Both the position numbers and the translations under genes were made by a program. 64,000 nt of DNA from Pseudobacteroides sp. (lineage in GTDB: Bacteria > Bacillota > Clostridia > Acetivibrionales > DSM-2933). The notes beneath the pieces are model-generated. The model made no database searches and was not told the DNA's origin. It saw only the letters and a list, made by a program, of their open reading frames with translations. Position 1 is the first letter of the stretch, and every line of letters starts with the position of its first letter. Where the stretch lies: positions 1 through 64,000 of the forward strand of contig NZ_DATCTU010000095.1 of assembly GCF_036567765.1 (NCBI RefSeq), in the 5' to 3' direction. This document shows, piece after piece, positions 44,422 through 53,326 of this stretch.

Positions 44422-44444
44422 AATTTCTAGGAAAGTACAATCGC

Positions 44445-46313
44445 TTATTTATTTACCAAAACCCCTGGATTATCAATCCAGATTAAAAGATATGGATTTT
44501 GTGCATCCTTCTGTTTAAGGCATATCAAAAATTGTTTGTCAAACACCAAGTTCTTTTTATTCATGATAGCAGAAGGCGTTGCAAGTATAATTGCTTCTGA
44601 AGCAAGTTTTACTCCATCCTTGTTCAGTTTAAATTTTACATTCTGATATGCTTTTGTAATCTTATAGTCATATAAAGCTTGATTAAAAATTCTTTTATGC
44701 AAATCAGAATATTCTCCTTCAATATTCAAATTCACTTCAGGTATTGCTATGGATTCAGTGAATCGTAAGCTTTCCGGCGTTGATTTTTTTATCCTTTCCA
44801 TTATTTCTGCATATGTTTTATTGAGGGTTTCACCTGGTGCAACCTTTGCAAGAATTATTTCTTCATTTGTGTCTTCCGGTAATAACTTAACTATAAAATC
44901 ATTGTCGTTTTTATAATCATATATGCTAACCTGACTGGAAAGATCATTATACCTTTTAGATCCGTTTTCTATTCCAAAAGACGCTACCTGAGTAGTTTCA
45001 CCATTTGAGCTAAAGAAAATAGGACGTGTGTCTTCAAATGACTTTGCAAATTTCATTTTTTTCAGCAAAAATGCACAGGATATGTATCCCCCAGGACCTA
45101 TAGATTCAACTTCAGGAGCGTCATCACCGAACTTGGACTTAAGATTGTTTTTAATTTGTTCTACCATATTGTCACCAATACCTGATATAGCAACATAACT
45201 ATCTTCAGTTAGTGAGTTTGACCAATCAAACCCCTTATTGAGAATATCGGCAAGCGGGGGTTTGCCTTCTAATACCACGTCACCGCCAGCATCCTTTTTC
45301 AGACCGTCCCAGGCCATTTGGAATGTAGGACAGAATATAGTATTTTGTCCGGGAACTATATTACAGTCCGAATATGGAGTCAGCATAGAATGGTCCACTG
45401 CACTGGGGATTGGCGATGCTGATGGGCTTGGTGTATCTGACGGCTTGGTTGGTGTACTGCTTGATTGGATTGGTGTACTGTTTTGCGGGTTACCTTCAAC
45501 CTTTATGTTGTATATATCAGGCATACCTCCCACATAGTTTGAATGAAAGGTCACAATCACATTGCCCAGCGATAACGCCTTAAACTCCCATGTATGAGTG
45601 TAAGGGGCACCAGCAGGCTCTGTGTTTTCAATGGTTGATTTATCTAATACCACAACCGTATCATCGGAAATTTCTGCATTCCATTTAATACCTGAGCCCC
45701 CTTCTCTTTTGGTTACTGCAAATACTTCCCCAACTTTCATTTTAATATCGGTTATCTCAGACTTCATAGGCGTTATATAACTCTCTGATGTTTTATTGAA
45801 GTTTTTAGCTATAATTACCACATCACTCATGTTTATGGCACTATCCCAATTTAGATCGCCTTTATATGAATATTTGTCATCACCCTTTAATGTATTGAAT
45901 GATGATGCCAGTATAACTATATCAGACATATTTACAGCATTATCATTATTTACATCACCGGCACACATTTCAAATGGAACTTGAGGTGAACCAATCATCA
46001 TATTTTTTACAGGGCTAATACTTATATATCTTGTAAGGTATTGTTCCTTAGTTACATAAATATTGGTGTCCGCCCCAGGAATGAATTTTCCGGTGATTTC
46101 AAAATATCCGCTGCTATCAGTATATGCTTCTATATTACAGCTCGGCAAATATACCCTGAATCCAGAATTCATTACGGAATTTGTTAACTTGTGATCTGTA
46201 CACAAATATCCGTATATTTTATAGTCTTCCTGAACCTCGGAACATATGGAATTCATCGGCTGCAATGCTACAATAAAAACAAATATCATAAGATACGCCA
46301 ACACTCTTTTCAT
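44445..46313 (-). CDS. Dockerin protein with chagasin-like and serpin-like inhibitor domains
   Basis: 622 residues from the ATG at 46313 (GGGAGG, spacing 7). Signal peptide ~1-29. Residues ~30-112 are a carboxypeptidase-regulatory-like beta domain. The dockerin ~118-175 has two repeats (DVNNDNAVNMSD, DLNWDSAINMSD), with Asn replacing several Asp ligands. Residues ~185-275 resemble chagasin/I42 cysteine-protease inhibitors (GSGIKWNAEI, GAPYTHTWEFKALSLGN). After a Ser/Thr/Pro linker, residues ~306-622 follow a divergent serpin plan: NTIFCPTFQMAWDGL, KFAKSFEDTRPIFFSSNG, DFIVKLLPE, then a hinge-like LNKDGVKLASEAIILATPSA and FDKQFLICLK near the end. It would bring protease protection to the cellulosome. 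The serpin call is moderate; the dockerin is firm. Confidence 0.75.
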   Translation of the reverse strand: MKRVLAYLMIFVFIVALQPMNSICSEVQEDYKIYGYLCTDHKLTNSVMNSGFRVYLPSCNIEAYTDSSGYFEITGKFIPGADTNIYVTKEQYLTRYISISPVKNMMIGSPQVPFEMCAGDVNNDNAVNMSDIVILASSFNTLKGDDKYSYKGDLNWDSAINMSDVVIIAKNFNKTSESYITPMKSEITDIKMKVGEVFAVTKREGGSGIKWNAEISDDTVVVLDKSTIENTEPAGAPYTHTWEFKALSLGNVIVTFHSNYVGGMPDIYNIKVEGNPQNSTPIQSSSTPTKPSDTPSPSASPIPSAVDHSMLTPYSDCNIVPGQNTIFCPTFQMAWDGLKKDAGGDVVLEGKPPLADILNKGFDWSNSLTEDSYVAISGIGDNMVEQIKNNLKSKFGDDAPEVESIGPGGYISCAFLLKKMKFAKSFEDTRPIFFSSNGETTQVASFGIENGSKRYNDLSSQVSIYDYKNDNDFIVKLLPEDTNEEIILAKVAPGETLNKTYAEIMERIKKSTPESLRFTESIAIPEVNLNIEGEYSDLHKRIFNQALYDYKITKAYQNVKFKLNKDGVKLASEAIILATPSAIMNKKNLVFDKQFLICLKQKDAQNPYLLIWIDNPGVLVNK

Positions 46314-46410
46314 AACCATTCCTCCCATTTAAATTTTATAGCATTATTTTATACCAATAACGCCCATGTGTGAATCATGTTTTACCTATTAACCCAGATT
46401 TACAATCATT

Positions 46411-46496
46411 ATTAAAATCATGATTTCCTATTCATAAACCTTGATTACTGTCATGAGGAATGGGGTGTTGCATACACCATAATTTGCTAGACATAA
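46411..46496 (+). repeat. Diverged copy of the dispersed palindromic repeat
   Basis: AAACCTTGATTACTGTCATGAGGAAT then GGTGTTGCATACACCATAATTTGCTAGACATAA. It resembles the junction between two tandem units at 30830-30875, suggesting an old tandem array. Between murD and the dockerin gene. Confidence 0.5.
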
Positions 46497-46497
46497 A

Positions 46498-46542
46498 AAA
46501 GCCGATCTATGACCATTTTAAGGTCATTAGATCAGCTGCAAG
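46498..46542 (-). terminator. Terminator of murD
   Basis: Minus strand: GC.GATCTA.TGACC pairs with GGTCA.AGATC.GC and is followed by six T, about 15 bases after the stop. Confidence 0.8.
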
Positions 46543-46554
46543 CCAAACACCAAA

Positions 46555-47952
46555 TTACAAACCGTTTACAATTTCCTTAAACATTTCACCCCGTTCTGCG
46601 AAGTTCTTAAACATATCAAAACTTGCACTTGCAGGTGATAATATTACTATATCTCCCGTTTTTGCTTGCTTGGAAGCTGAGTTTACTGCATCCTCCAGCG
46701 TTTCACAATACACAACAGGAATATCGCTTCCTTTACCTGTTCTTTCTATTTCGTCCTTTAACGCTTTATCGATCTTTTTACCGGTCTGCCCGATAAGAAC
46801 CAAGCCTTTAACCTTATCTGCAATTATTTCACCCAGGCAATCATAAGGAATCTTTTTATCGTAGCCTCCAGCAATCAATATAACTTTCTGCTTGAATGAA
46901 TTAAGCCCTGCTATAGTTCTTGTAGGACTGCTTGCTATGGAGTCGTTGTAGAATTTTACTCCCTCAATCTCTCTTACAAGCTCTATTCTGTGCTCTACTC
47001 CCTTAAAGGTTGTTGCTACCCTTTTCATAACTGAAGGTTTAACATCATCAATAACAGCTGCTATAGCAGCTAGATAGTTCTCTACGTTATGGACACCCGG
47101 TATGACAATTTCATGGGCAGACACAATGATTGTATCAATACCATTCTTCCTGTAAACAAGATTATCGTCTTTCATCAAGGCCCCATTATCCAATTCATTA
47201 ACTCTGCTGAAATAGACAACTTCTCCTTTTGCTTCACTAGAGAGACTTTTTGTTATTTCATTATCGAAATTTATAATTAGCTTATCGGTGCTGTCCTGAA
47301 AGTTTAATATGTTCTTCTTGGCTTCCACATATTCTTCCATTGATTTATGAACATCAAGATGATTTGGCGAAATGTTTGTTATAACAGCTATGTTAGGGCT
47401 CCTTTTCATAGTATGGAGCTGGAAGCTGCTTAGCTCCAATACCACCTTGTGGTTCTCTTCTATTTCTTCGATACGGTCTAAAAGCGGATTACCTATATTA
47501 CCGCCAAGCCAGCATCTATACCCCTGCTCTGTCAGGAATTTATGGATAAGTGTGGTAGTGGTAGTTTTTCCATCACTGCCTGTAACTGCATAAATAGTTG
47601 CAGGACACAGCTCAAAAAAAACTTCCATTTCTGAAGTTATTTCGGCCCCCTCTTCTTTAGCAGCTAAAAGCTCGGGAAGGTCAAACCTCATTCCAGGCGT
47701 TCTGAAGACTATATCAAAGCCTTTAAGGCTTTCCAAATAGTTTTCGCCCAGGCTAAACTTAACCCCTAATGCATCAAGCTCTTTTACAATGCTCCCAAGC
47801 TTCTGTTCATCGGCTTTGTCAAATGCTGTTATATCTACGCCTATGGACGAAAGATATTTAATAAGGGGCACATTACTTACACCAATCCCTAACACGGCAA
47901 TCTTTTTGTTTTTTATGTAATTCTTATACTCTTGCAATTTATCGTTCAACAT
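46555..47952 (-). CDS. murD: UDP-N-acetylmuramoyl-L-alanine:D-glutamate ligase
   Basis: Cytoplasmic peptidoglycan precursor enzyme adding D-Glu to UDP-MurNAc-Ala. 465 residues: N-terminal Rossmann-like VLGIGVSNVPLIKYL, ATP loop VTGSDGKTTTTTLI near residue 119, GGNIGNPLLD near 146, NISPNHLDVHKSMEEYVEAK near 194, GVEHRIELV near 316 and YNDSIASSPTRT near 333. The start follows GGGAGGAAATA. It is isolated from other mur/fts genes. Confidence 0.95.
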   Translation of the reverse strand: MLNDKLQEYKNYIKNKKIAVLGIGVSNVPLIKYLSSIGVDITAFDKADEQKLGSIVKELDALGVKFSLGENYLESLKGFDIVFRTPGMRFDLPELLAAKEEGAEITSEMEVFFELCPATIYAVTGSDGKTTTTTLIHKFLTEQGYRCWLGGNIGNPLLDRIEEIEENHKVVLELSSFQLHTMKRSPNIAVITNISPNHLDVHKSMEEYVEAKKNILNFQDSTDKLIINFDNEITKSLSSEAKGEVVYFSRVNELDNGALMKDDNLVYRKNGIDTIIVSAHEIVIPGVHNVENYLAAIAAVIDDVKPSVMKRVATTFKGVEHRIELVREIEGVKFYNDSIASSPTRTIAGLNSFKQKVILIAGGYDKKIPYDCLGEIIADKVKGLVLIGQTGKKIDKALKDEIERTGKGSDIPVVYCETLEDAVNSASKQAKTGDIVILSPASASFDMFKNFAERGEMFKEIVNGL

Positions 47953-48064
47953 TATTTCCTCCCGATACTTAATTTATATTAAAGCGTTAATAATCATACA
48001 TATTGCAATATTATATTATTCCAAACATATACAAATCTATTATAAAATTAAGTATAAATTTGCC

Positions 48065-48604
48065 TTAAATTTCCCTTCTTTTTTTCATATACTTGTACTG
48101 CATAAGAGTCTTCTCCCATTTTCTTTCCCACTTCTGCGAACCAAGCATCTTTGCAAATTCAATACATTGATTAAGAAATTCTTCTTCTTTTTTTATGTTA
48201 TTTACTGCAAGCCTTTCTTTAATGGAGATGAATGTACCAAACTTGTCATAAATGATTATGTTTTCTTTGCATATCATATATAAAAATGTACCTGTAACCT
48301 TATCGGAATATAAAATTTCTTCAAATATTTCCGGAGTATACAGCAGTATTTTGACCAAAAACAACTTCTCCCTTAAAAGTTCAATTCTTAGGACATTTGT
48401 TAATTTAATAAAAGAATTGAGAGGAGTATTATTATTTACGAGAACTACGAACTCGTAATCATTTTGTGAATTTCTATCTCCCCTTGCCCGTGATCCGTAC
48501 AAAACAATGCTCATAATCTCTATCCCGAGACTATCTATACATTTTTCCAGTATTTCATCCACCTTGTTTATAAACCTGTCATTTTCCAACCAATCAACTC
48601 TCAT
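48065..48604 (-). CDS. Nucleotidyltransferase-domain protein
   Basis: 179 residues from the ATG at 48604 (GGGGGAACAG). GSRARGDRNSQNDYEFVVLV near residue 42 is the pol-beta-type nucleotidyltransferase motif (GSxxRG, then D/E-x-E/D; here D-Y-E). The C-terminal helical part (KEEEFLNQCIEFAKMLGSQKWERKWEKT) has no HEPN motif that I can see. Such proteins act as antibiotic adenylyltransferases or as MNT partners in toxin-antitoxin pairs; no HEPN partner gene is adjacent, so the role is unknown. Confidence 0.65.
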   Translation of the reverse strand: MRVDWLENDRFINKVDEILEKCIDSLGIEIMSIVLYGSRARGDRNSQNDYEFVVLVNNNTPLNSFIKLTNVLRIELLREKLFLVKILLYTPEIFEEILYSDKVTGTFLYMICKENIIIYDKFGTFISIKERLAVNNIKKEEEFLNQCIEFAKMLGSQKWERKWEKTLMQYKYMKKRREI

Positions 48605-48636
48605 CTGTTCCCCCAAAAAAATTTATAAATTTCCAC

Positions 48637-48665
48637 TTGCTTTTTTTTTATATATTTAGTACAAT
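48637..48665 (+). promoter_or_regulatory. Promoter of tRNA-Leu
   Basis: TTGCTT (48637-48642), 17-base spacer, TACAAT (48660-48665), 18 bases before the tRNA. Confidence 0.65.
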
Positions 48666-48682
48666 AGGTGTGCGTTAATTTT

Positions 48683-48769
48683 GCGAGAGTGGCGGAATTG
48701 GCAGACGCGCTAGATTCAGGTTCTAGTGGCCGCAAGGTTGTGTGGGTTCAAGTCCCGTCTCTCGCACCA
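48683..48769 (+). tRNA. tRNA-Leu (CAG)
   Basis: 87-base class II tRNA with encoded CCA. Acceptor GCGAGAG/CTCTCGC, D-loop with GGCAGAC, anticodon CAG at 48717-48719, long variable arm, T-loop TTCAAGT. Confidence 0.95.
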
Positions 48770-48781
48770 ATTAATCAAATG

Positions 48782-48815
48782 GTTTCAAAGATTCACATCT
48801 TTGAAACTATTTTTT
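48782..48815 (+). terminator. Terminator of tRNA-Leu
   Basis: GTTTCAAAGAT pairs with ATCTTTGAAAC around a short loop, followed by TATTTTTT. Confidence 0.85.
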
Positions 48816-48998
48816 ATATCAAGGTTATAAAATCTCTTTGAGATTTTGTTCTATGTTTATTTAATATTATAGTACTTAAAAGCATTTATCTCAATTTTAT
48901 TTCCCATACTTTTAGCTATTGCAATTTTTGGACTGGTATATTATTGCACAAATAATTTTGCTAGTCAATATTTAATTGATTTAAAATATTTCCCGCTG

Positions 48999-49055
48999 CT
49001 TTTTTGCAACCTTGATGCTATCATGTTGATGTTATCATAAGGAGCCTAGACATAA
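48999..49055 (+). repeat. Diverged copy of the dispersed repeat next to cheR
   Basis: TTTTTTGCAACCTTGATGCTATCA, then GATGTTATCATAAGGAGCCTAGACATAA. It keeps TTGCAACCTTG and CTAGACATAA of the family; the intermediate part is scrambled. Confidence 0.4.
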
Positions 49056-49084
49056 AAAAGCCTCTAACGGCTTGTAGAGGCTTA
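49056..49084 (-). terminator. Terminator of cheR
   Basis: Minus strand: AAGCCTCTA pairs with TAGAGGCTT, followed by a T run. It begins about 13 bases after the cheR stop. Confidence 0.8.
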
Positions 49085-49096
49085 TGTCTTTTTATA

Positions 49097-49879
49097 TCAC
49101 TTGTTTTGGTTCTCCTTGACATAGAAAAATGTTTTCAAAGACTTTAGGTTAAACTTACTTGACATTATTATTTGCTCGGTACTTCCGACAAAAAGTACGC
49201 CATGAGGCTTTAACGAAGCATTAAATTTATAATAGATATTTGTTTTTGCTTCCTCAGTAAAGTAAATAAGTACATTCCTGCATACAATCAAGTCCAAATC
49301 TGTCGGGTAAGGATCCTTTAAAAGATTATGATGCTTAAAATCTACACATTTTTTTACACTTTCCTTTATCTGATAAGTGTCACCAATTGAAGTAAAATAC
49401 TCGTTTAAATAGTTCTTAGGCAATCCTGCAAGGCTTTTGGCTGAATAAATTCCCGTTTGAGCCTTATTTAATATTTCTCGGTCTATATCTGTTGCTATAA
49501 TTCTAATTTCATTTAACGGAATAAAGTTGTTCAAAATCATTGCAAGTGTATACGGTTCATCTCCTGTAGAACACGCAGCACTCCAGATTCGGGGCTTTTT
49601 GTTAACATTTAAAATCATAGGAAGTATTTCATTTTTTAGAACTTCCCATTGCTCAGGGTTTCGATAAAATTCAGAAACATTTATAGTCAGGTAGTTTATA
49701 AACTCATTGTACATGTCATTTTTAGCCTTTATGGCTTGCAAATAGCTTTCATAAGGCTCCATCCCGTACTTCCTTATTAGAGCCTCTATCCTTCTCTTCA
49801 TTTGCTTTTCTTTATAACAAGAAAGATCAATGCCTGAAAGTTTATACACCTCACCCTTAAACCATTCGTAATCATTCAT
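49097..49879 (-). CDS. cheR: CheR-type chemoreceptor methyltransferase
   Basis: SAM-dependent glutamate methyltransferase acting on chemoreceptors. 260 residues: N-terminal helical domain with YKEKQMKRRIEALIRKYG, TINVSEFYRNPEQW near residue 66, SAM motif WSAACSTGDEPYTLAMIL near 99, IIATDIDREIL near 127, CRNVLIYF near 198 and the final substrate loop GSTEQI. Full length for the family. No other che genes are nearby; its upstream neighbour ndk is 49 bases away on the same strand. Confidence 0.92.
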   Translation of the reverse strand: MNDYEWFKGEVYKLSGIDLSCYKEKQMKRRIEALIRKYGMEPYESYLQAIKAKNDMYNEFINYLTINVSEFYRNPEQWEVLKNEILPMILNVNKKPRIWSAACSTGDEPYTLAMILNNFIPLNEIRIIATDIDREILNKAQTGIYSAKSLAGLPKNYLNEYFTSIGDTYQIKESVKKCVDFKHHNLLKDPYPTDLDLIVCRNVLIYFTEEAKTNIYYKFNASLKPHGVLFVGSTEQIIMSSKFNLKSLKTFFYVKENQNK

Positions 49880-49928
49880 TTTTATCTTCCCTTTCTCTTA
49901 AGATAGCTATAAGTTTTCCCAATATACA

Positions 49929-50333
49929 TCAGAAATCGCCGAAAAACCTGCAAATTTCTTTTTCAACACTTTCTAAAGAGTCAGATGCGTGGATAATGTT
50001 CATAAATCTATGATAGCCAAAATCTCCCCGTATAGTGCCGGGACTTGATTCAAGACAACTAGTCTTTCCTATCATATTTCTTACCGTTTTTATGACATTT
50101 TCGCCCTCTAAAATCATAACTATGACTTCTCCCATTGTTATGTAATCTATCATATCATTAAAGAAGGGCATGTCACTTATATGTGAATAGTGCTCCTCAG
50201 CCTTTTTCCTGTCAATTTTAATGATCTTTATATCAACAATTTTTAAATTTCTTTTCTCAAACCTGGAGATTATCTCTCCTACAAGCTTTCTTTCCACTGC
50301 GTCAGGTTTTAAAATAACAAGTGTTCTCTCCAT
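49929..50333 (-). CDS. ndk: Nucleoside diphosphate kinase
   Basis: Balances NTP pools by gamma-phosphate transfer through a phosphohistidine. 134 residues from MERTLVILKPDAV (AAAGGA upstream). The active His lies in NIIHASDS near residue 114, and IRGDFGYHRFMNIIHASDS is the diagnostic segment, with YH-RF replacing the more common IDIGRN. That substitution is unusual but the fold motifs (HY..I, KTVRNMIGKT) are intact. Three residues could be added at an earlier ATG with worse RBS spacing. Confidence 0.88.
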   Translation of the reverse strand: MERTLVILKPDAVERKLVGEIISRFEKRNLKIVDIKIIKIDRKKAEEHYSHISDMPFFNDMIDYITMGEVIVMILEGENVIKTVRNMIGKTSCLESSPGTIRGDFGYHRFMNIIHASDSLESVEKEICRFFGDF

Positions 50334-50462
50334 TGCTACCATATCCTTTTCATTATTTTGAAGCTCATAAATGTATTTTATTATCGTTTATCGGAAAAAA
50401 TTATAAACTAATTAAGAGAAATTATTTTTTTATTTTATGTTAACTAACTGGAATACGCAAAA

Positions 50463-50505
50463 AGGAGCTGTTACATAACTAGTTTGCAGTTTTGTAACGG
50501 CTCCT
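50463..50505 (-). terminator. Terminator of ispH-rpsA
   Basis: Minus strand: AGGAGC.GTTACA pairs with TGTAAC.GCTCCT across an 18-base loop, followed by TTTT. Confidence 0.75.
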
Positions 50506-50528
50506 ACAGGTTTTATTTCATAGGCACA

Positions 50529-52580
50529 TTATTGTGCGTCTACATCTATTTTGCCGATAATATCGCCAATAGTACTGTTTATCTCTTCCTTGTGCTCAGT
50601 GGGCAATTCCTCTTCAGTCTTTGCTTCTTCAGAGACTTCTGCTTCATCCTTTACTTCTTCCTTCTTGTTTGGTGCAGGAATTGGGTTTACTTCCTTTATG
50701 CTGAGGCTGATTTTCTTATTTTCAGCACTAAACTCAGTAATCTTAGCTTCAACTTCCTGTCCAACAGAAAGCACATCGGCTGGCTTGCCTATCCTGTCAT
50801 TTGATATCTGGGAAATGTGAACCAATCCATCCACACCTTCATCAAGCTCAACAAAGGCACCAAATGGAACTAGGCGTACAACCTTACCCTTTACAATATC
50901 GTCCACCTTATATTTATTAGCAGCTTTAATCCATGGGTTGTCTTCATTCTTCTTATAACCCAGAGAGACCTTCTTCTTATCTTTATCAAACTCTTTTATA
51001 ACTACTTCTATTTTGTCACCAACCTTTAAAACTTGCGAAGGATGCTTTATCTTGTTCCACGAAAGCTCAGAAACATGTACTAGTCCGTCAACTCCGCCTA
51101 TATCAACAAATGCACCGAAGTCCATGAGGCTTTTAACTGTACCTGCGTATTTTTTACCCACCTCAACACTGCTCCAAAACTCACTTCCAGCTTTTGCTTT
51201 TTCTTCTTCAAGAAGAACCCTTGCAGAACCTACGAATTTTCTTTTTTGCTTATTGTAATCAATAATGCGGATGTCCATAATCTGCTTTAAAAATCCGTGA
51301 AGCTCTTTAACATATCTGTCACTTATTTGAGAAGCAGGGATAAATATTTTTATACCGCTTACAGCTGATATAACACCACCGTTTACGATTTCTATAACTT
51401 TAACCTTAACAGGCGTTTTATTTTCAAAGGCTGCAACAAGAGCATCCCAGCCTTTCATTGATTCGACTTTCTTTTTGGATAACTCTACAACACCTTCTTT
51501 ATCATTAACCCTTACTATAAAAACCTCAACTTCATCTCCAACTTTTATTGACTGGGAAGGGTTAAAATCAACGTCGTCTGTAAACTCTTCAATTTTTATG
51601 ATTCCATCAGACTTATACCCTAAGTCAACAAATACTTCGGAATTGTTATAGCCAATAATCTTGCCTGTAACAATATCACCAGTATTGAGAGTTACTAAAG
51701 AGCTTTCAAAAGCTTCTTTAAAACTCATTTCATTTCCTTTATTTAATTCTTCCATTTTGCCAATAACCTCCTTGATTACCCAGTCAGGAGTTGAAGCACC
51801 TGCGGTAATACCAATTTTTTTAATATTTTTTATATCCATCGGTGGAAGATCACCGGATGTTTCAATCTGATAAGTTTCACTGCAATATTTTTTGCATATT
51901 TCGTAGAGCTTTTGTGTATTAGAGCTGTTCCTGCCGCCTATCACAACCATGGCGTCGACATTTTTCGCTACATATTCCGCTTCATTTTGACGATTACACG
52001 TCGCACTACATATTGTATCAAATTTTAATACATTTTCAAATTTATTCTTTAAAAAATTATTGATAGTTTCCCATCTTTCTTTAGTAATAGTTGTTTGGGC
52101 CACTACACAAATATTCTTTTTGTCAGTATTTATGTTTTTTACATCCTCTTCACTATAAACAATAAAGGCAGTATTGCCACACCAGCCGTTAATTCCTATA
52201 ACCTCCTGATGATCTCTGTCTCCTATAATTATTATTTGATAACCATCTTTGTATTTTTCATTAACAAGGTTATGTATTTTTTTTACATACGGGCAAGTTG
52301 CGTCAGTATACTTGAGTCCTCTGTTATTTATTTCTTCATATACCTCCGGTGTAACACCATGAGTCCTTATAACTACCTGGCCCTCATTTTTTATTTCGGA
52401 TATATCCTTTACAACTTTAACACCCTTTGCTTTTAGTTTCTCGACGACCTGATCATTATGTATAATGGGACCTACCGTATATAATTTTTCATCCGATTTA
52501 TCCAATAAATCAAACAACAGATTTACGGCTTTACTCACTCCAAAACAAAACCCTGCATTTTTAGCAATAATAATTTCCAA
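50529..52580 (-). CDS. ispH-rpsA: IspH (HMBPP reductase) fused to ribosomal protein S1
   Basis: 683-residue bifunctional protein. Residues 1-~283 are 4-hydroxy-3-methylbut-2-enyl diphosphate reductase, the last step of the MEP isoprenoid pathway, with iron-sulfur cysteines in NAGFCFGV (C12), ATCPYVKK (~C96) and CSATCNRQNE (~C194). Residues ~295-655 hold four S1 RNA-binding repeats; the third and fourth are the most canonical (FGAFVDIGGVDGLVHVSEL, FGAFVELDEGVDGLVHISQI). A Lys/Glu-rich tail follows. This fusion is known in Clostridia, so it is not a frameshift or assembly artefact. It lies in a run with cmk upstream, as often seen (cmk-ispH-rpsA). Confidence 0.93.
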   Translation of the reverse strand: MEIIIAKNAGFCFGVSKAVNLLFDLLDKSDEKLYTVGPIIHNDQVVEKLKAKGVKVVKDISEIKNEGQVVIRTHGVTPEVYEEINNRGLKYTDATCPYVKKIHNLVNEKYKDGYQIIIIGDRDHQEVIGINGWCGNTAFIVYSEEDVKNINTDKKNICVVAQTTITKERWETINNFLKNKFENVLKFDTICSATCNRQNEAEYVAKNVDAMVVIGGRNSSNTQKLYEICKKYCSETYQIETSGDLPPMDIKNIKKIGITAGASTPDWVIKEVIGKMEELNKGNEMSFKEAFESSLVTLNTGDIVTGKIIGYNNSEVFVDLGYKSDGIIKIEEFTDDVDFNPSQSIKVGDEVEVFIVRVNDKEGVVELSKKKVESMKGWDALVAAFENKTPVKVKVIEIVNGGVISAVSGIKIFIPASQISDRYVKELHGFLKQIMDIRIIDYNKQKRKFVGSARVLLEEEKAKAGSEFWSSVEVGKKYAGTVKSLMDFGAFVDIGGVDGLVHVSELSWNKIKHPSQVLKVGDKIEVVIKEFDKDKKKVSLGYKKNEDNPWIKAANKYKVDDIVKGKVVRLVPFGAFVELDEGVDGLVHISQISNDRIGKPADVLSVGQEVEAKITEFSAENKKISLSIKEVNPIPAPNKKEEVKDEAEVSEEAKTEEELPTEHKEEINSTIGDIIGKIDVDAQ

Positions 52581-52629
52581 ACTAACATCCCCCGGCTTGT
52601 ACGAGAATCATTTATAATTATATAAACAC

Positions 52630-53304
52630 TTACATATTTTCTTTTATAATGCTTACTATCCTTTGGGCCACTTCATCGATGGATAAGCTTGTGGTATCTA
52701 CTTCAATAGCATCTGCTGCTTTTGCCAAGGGGGCAAACTCCCTTGAGCTGTCATTTTTATCGCGATATTCAATGTCGCTTTTGACGCTATCAAGGCTAAT
52801 ATCTTTAAATCCCTTGGCCAATTGCTCATTATACCTTCTCAAAGCACGCTCTTCAACAGAGGCTGTAAGAAAAAACTTAAAATTGGCCTTAGGTAAAACA
52901 TAGGTACCTATATCCCTGCCATCCATTACAACACTTGTTTTTGAAGCAATTTGCCTTTGCAATTCAACCATTTTAATACGAACCTCAGGCACAACAGCTA
53001 CATTAGACGCACCTATTGAGATTTCAGGAGTCCTGATTTGGGAAGTAACATCTTCTCCATTTAAATAAATGGACTGTTCCCCATCAATATAATCGACCGT
53101 TATATCCACATCTTGAACCATTTTCGCTAAAGACTCCCTATCTGTTGTATCAATTTGGTCTCTGACAGCTTTTAAAGCAACGGTTCTGTACATGGCCCCG
53201 GTATCTAAATAAACAATACCCATATTTTTTGAAATAATTTTGGCAATTGTGCTTTTACCTGCACCGGCCGGTCCGTCTATTGCAATGCTTATGTTCCTTT
53301 GCAT
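52630..53304 (-). CDS. cmk: Cytidylate kinase
   Basis: Phosphorylates CMP/dCMP. 224 residues from the ATG at 53304 (GGGGG, spacing 6). P-loop IAIDGPAGAGKSTIAK near residue 6, YLDTGAMYRTVALKA near 32, VVMDGRDIGTYVLP near 140, and RRYNEQLAKGF, RDKNDSSRE in the lid region. Standard length. It follows the chorismate mutase gene by 22 bases. Confidence 0.95.
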   Translation of the reverse strand: MQRNISIAIDGPAGAGKSTIAKIISKNMGIVYLDTGAMYRTVALKAVRDQIDTTDRESLAKMVQDVDITVDYIDGEQSIYLNGEDVTSQIRTPEISIGASNVAVVPEVRIKMVELQRQIASKTSVVMDGRDIGTYVLPKANFKFFLTASVEERALRRYNEQLAKGFKDISLDSVKSDIEYRDKNDSSREFAPLAKAADAIEVDTTSLSIDEVAQRIVSIIKENM

Positions 53305-53326
53305 CCGTATCCCCCAGATTTGAATA

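Noticed and set aside
48826..48850. AAAATCTCTTTGAGATTTT palindrome after tRNA-Leu as a further copy of the dispersed repeat
   Set aside because: Only the inner-palindrome shape is shared; the conserved GTTGTCGTGAG arm is missing.
50529..52580. IspH-S1 fusion as an assembly or frameshift artefact
   Set aside because: This fusion is an established clostridial arrangement and both halves are complete.
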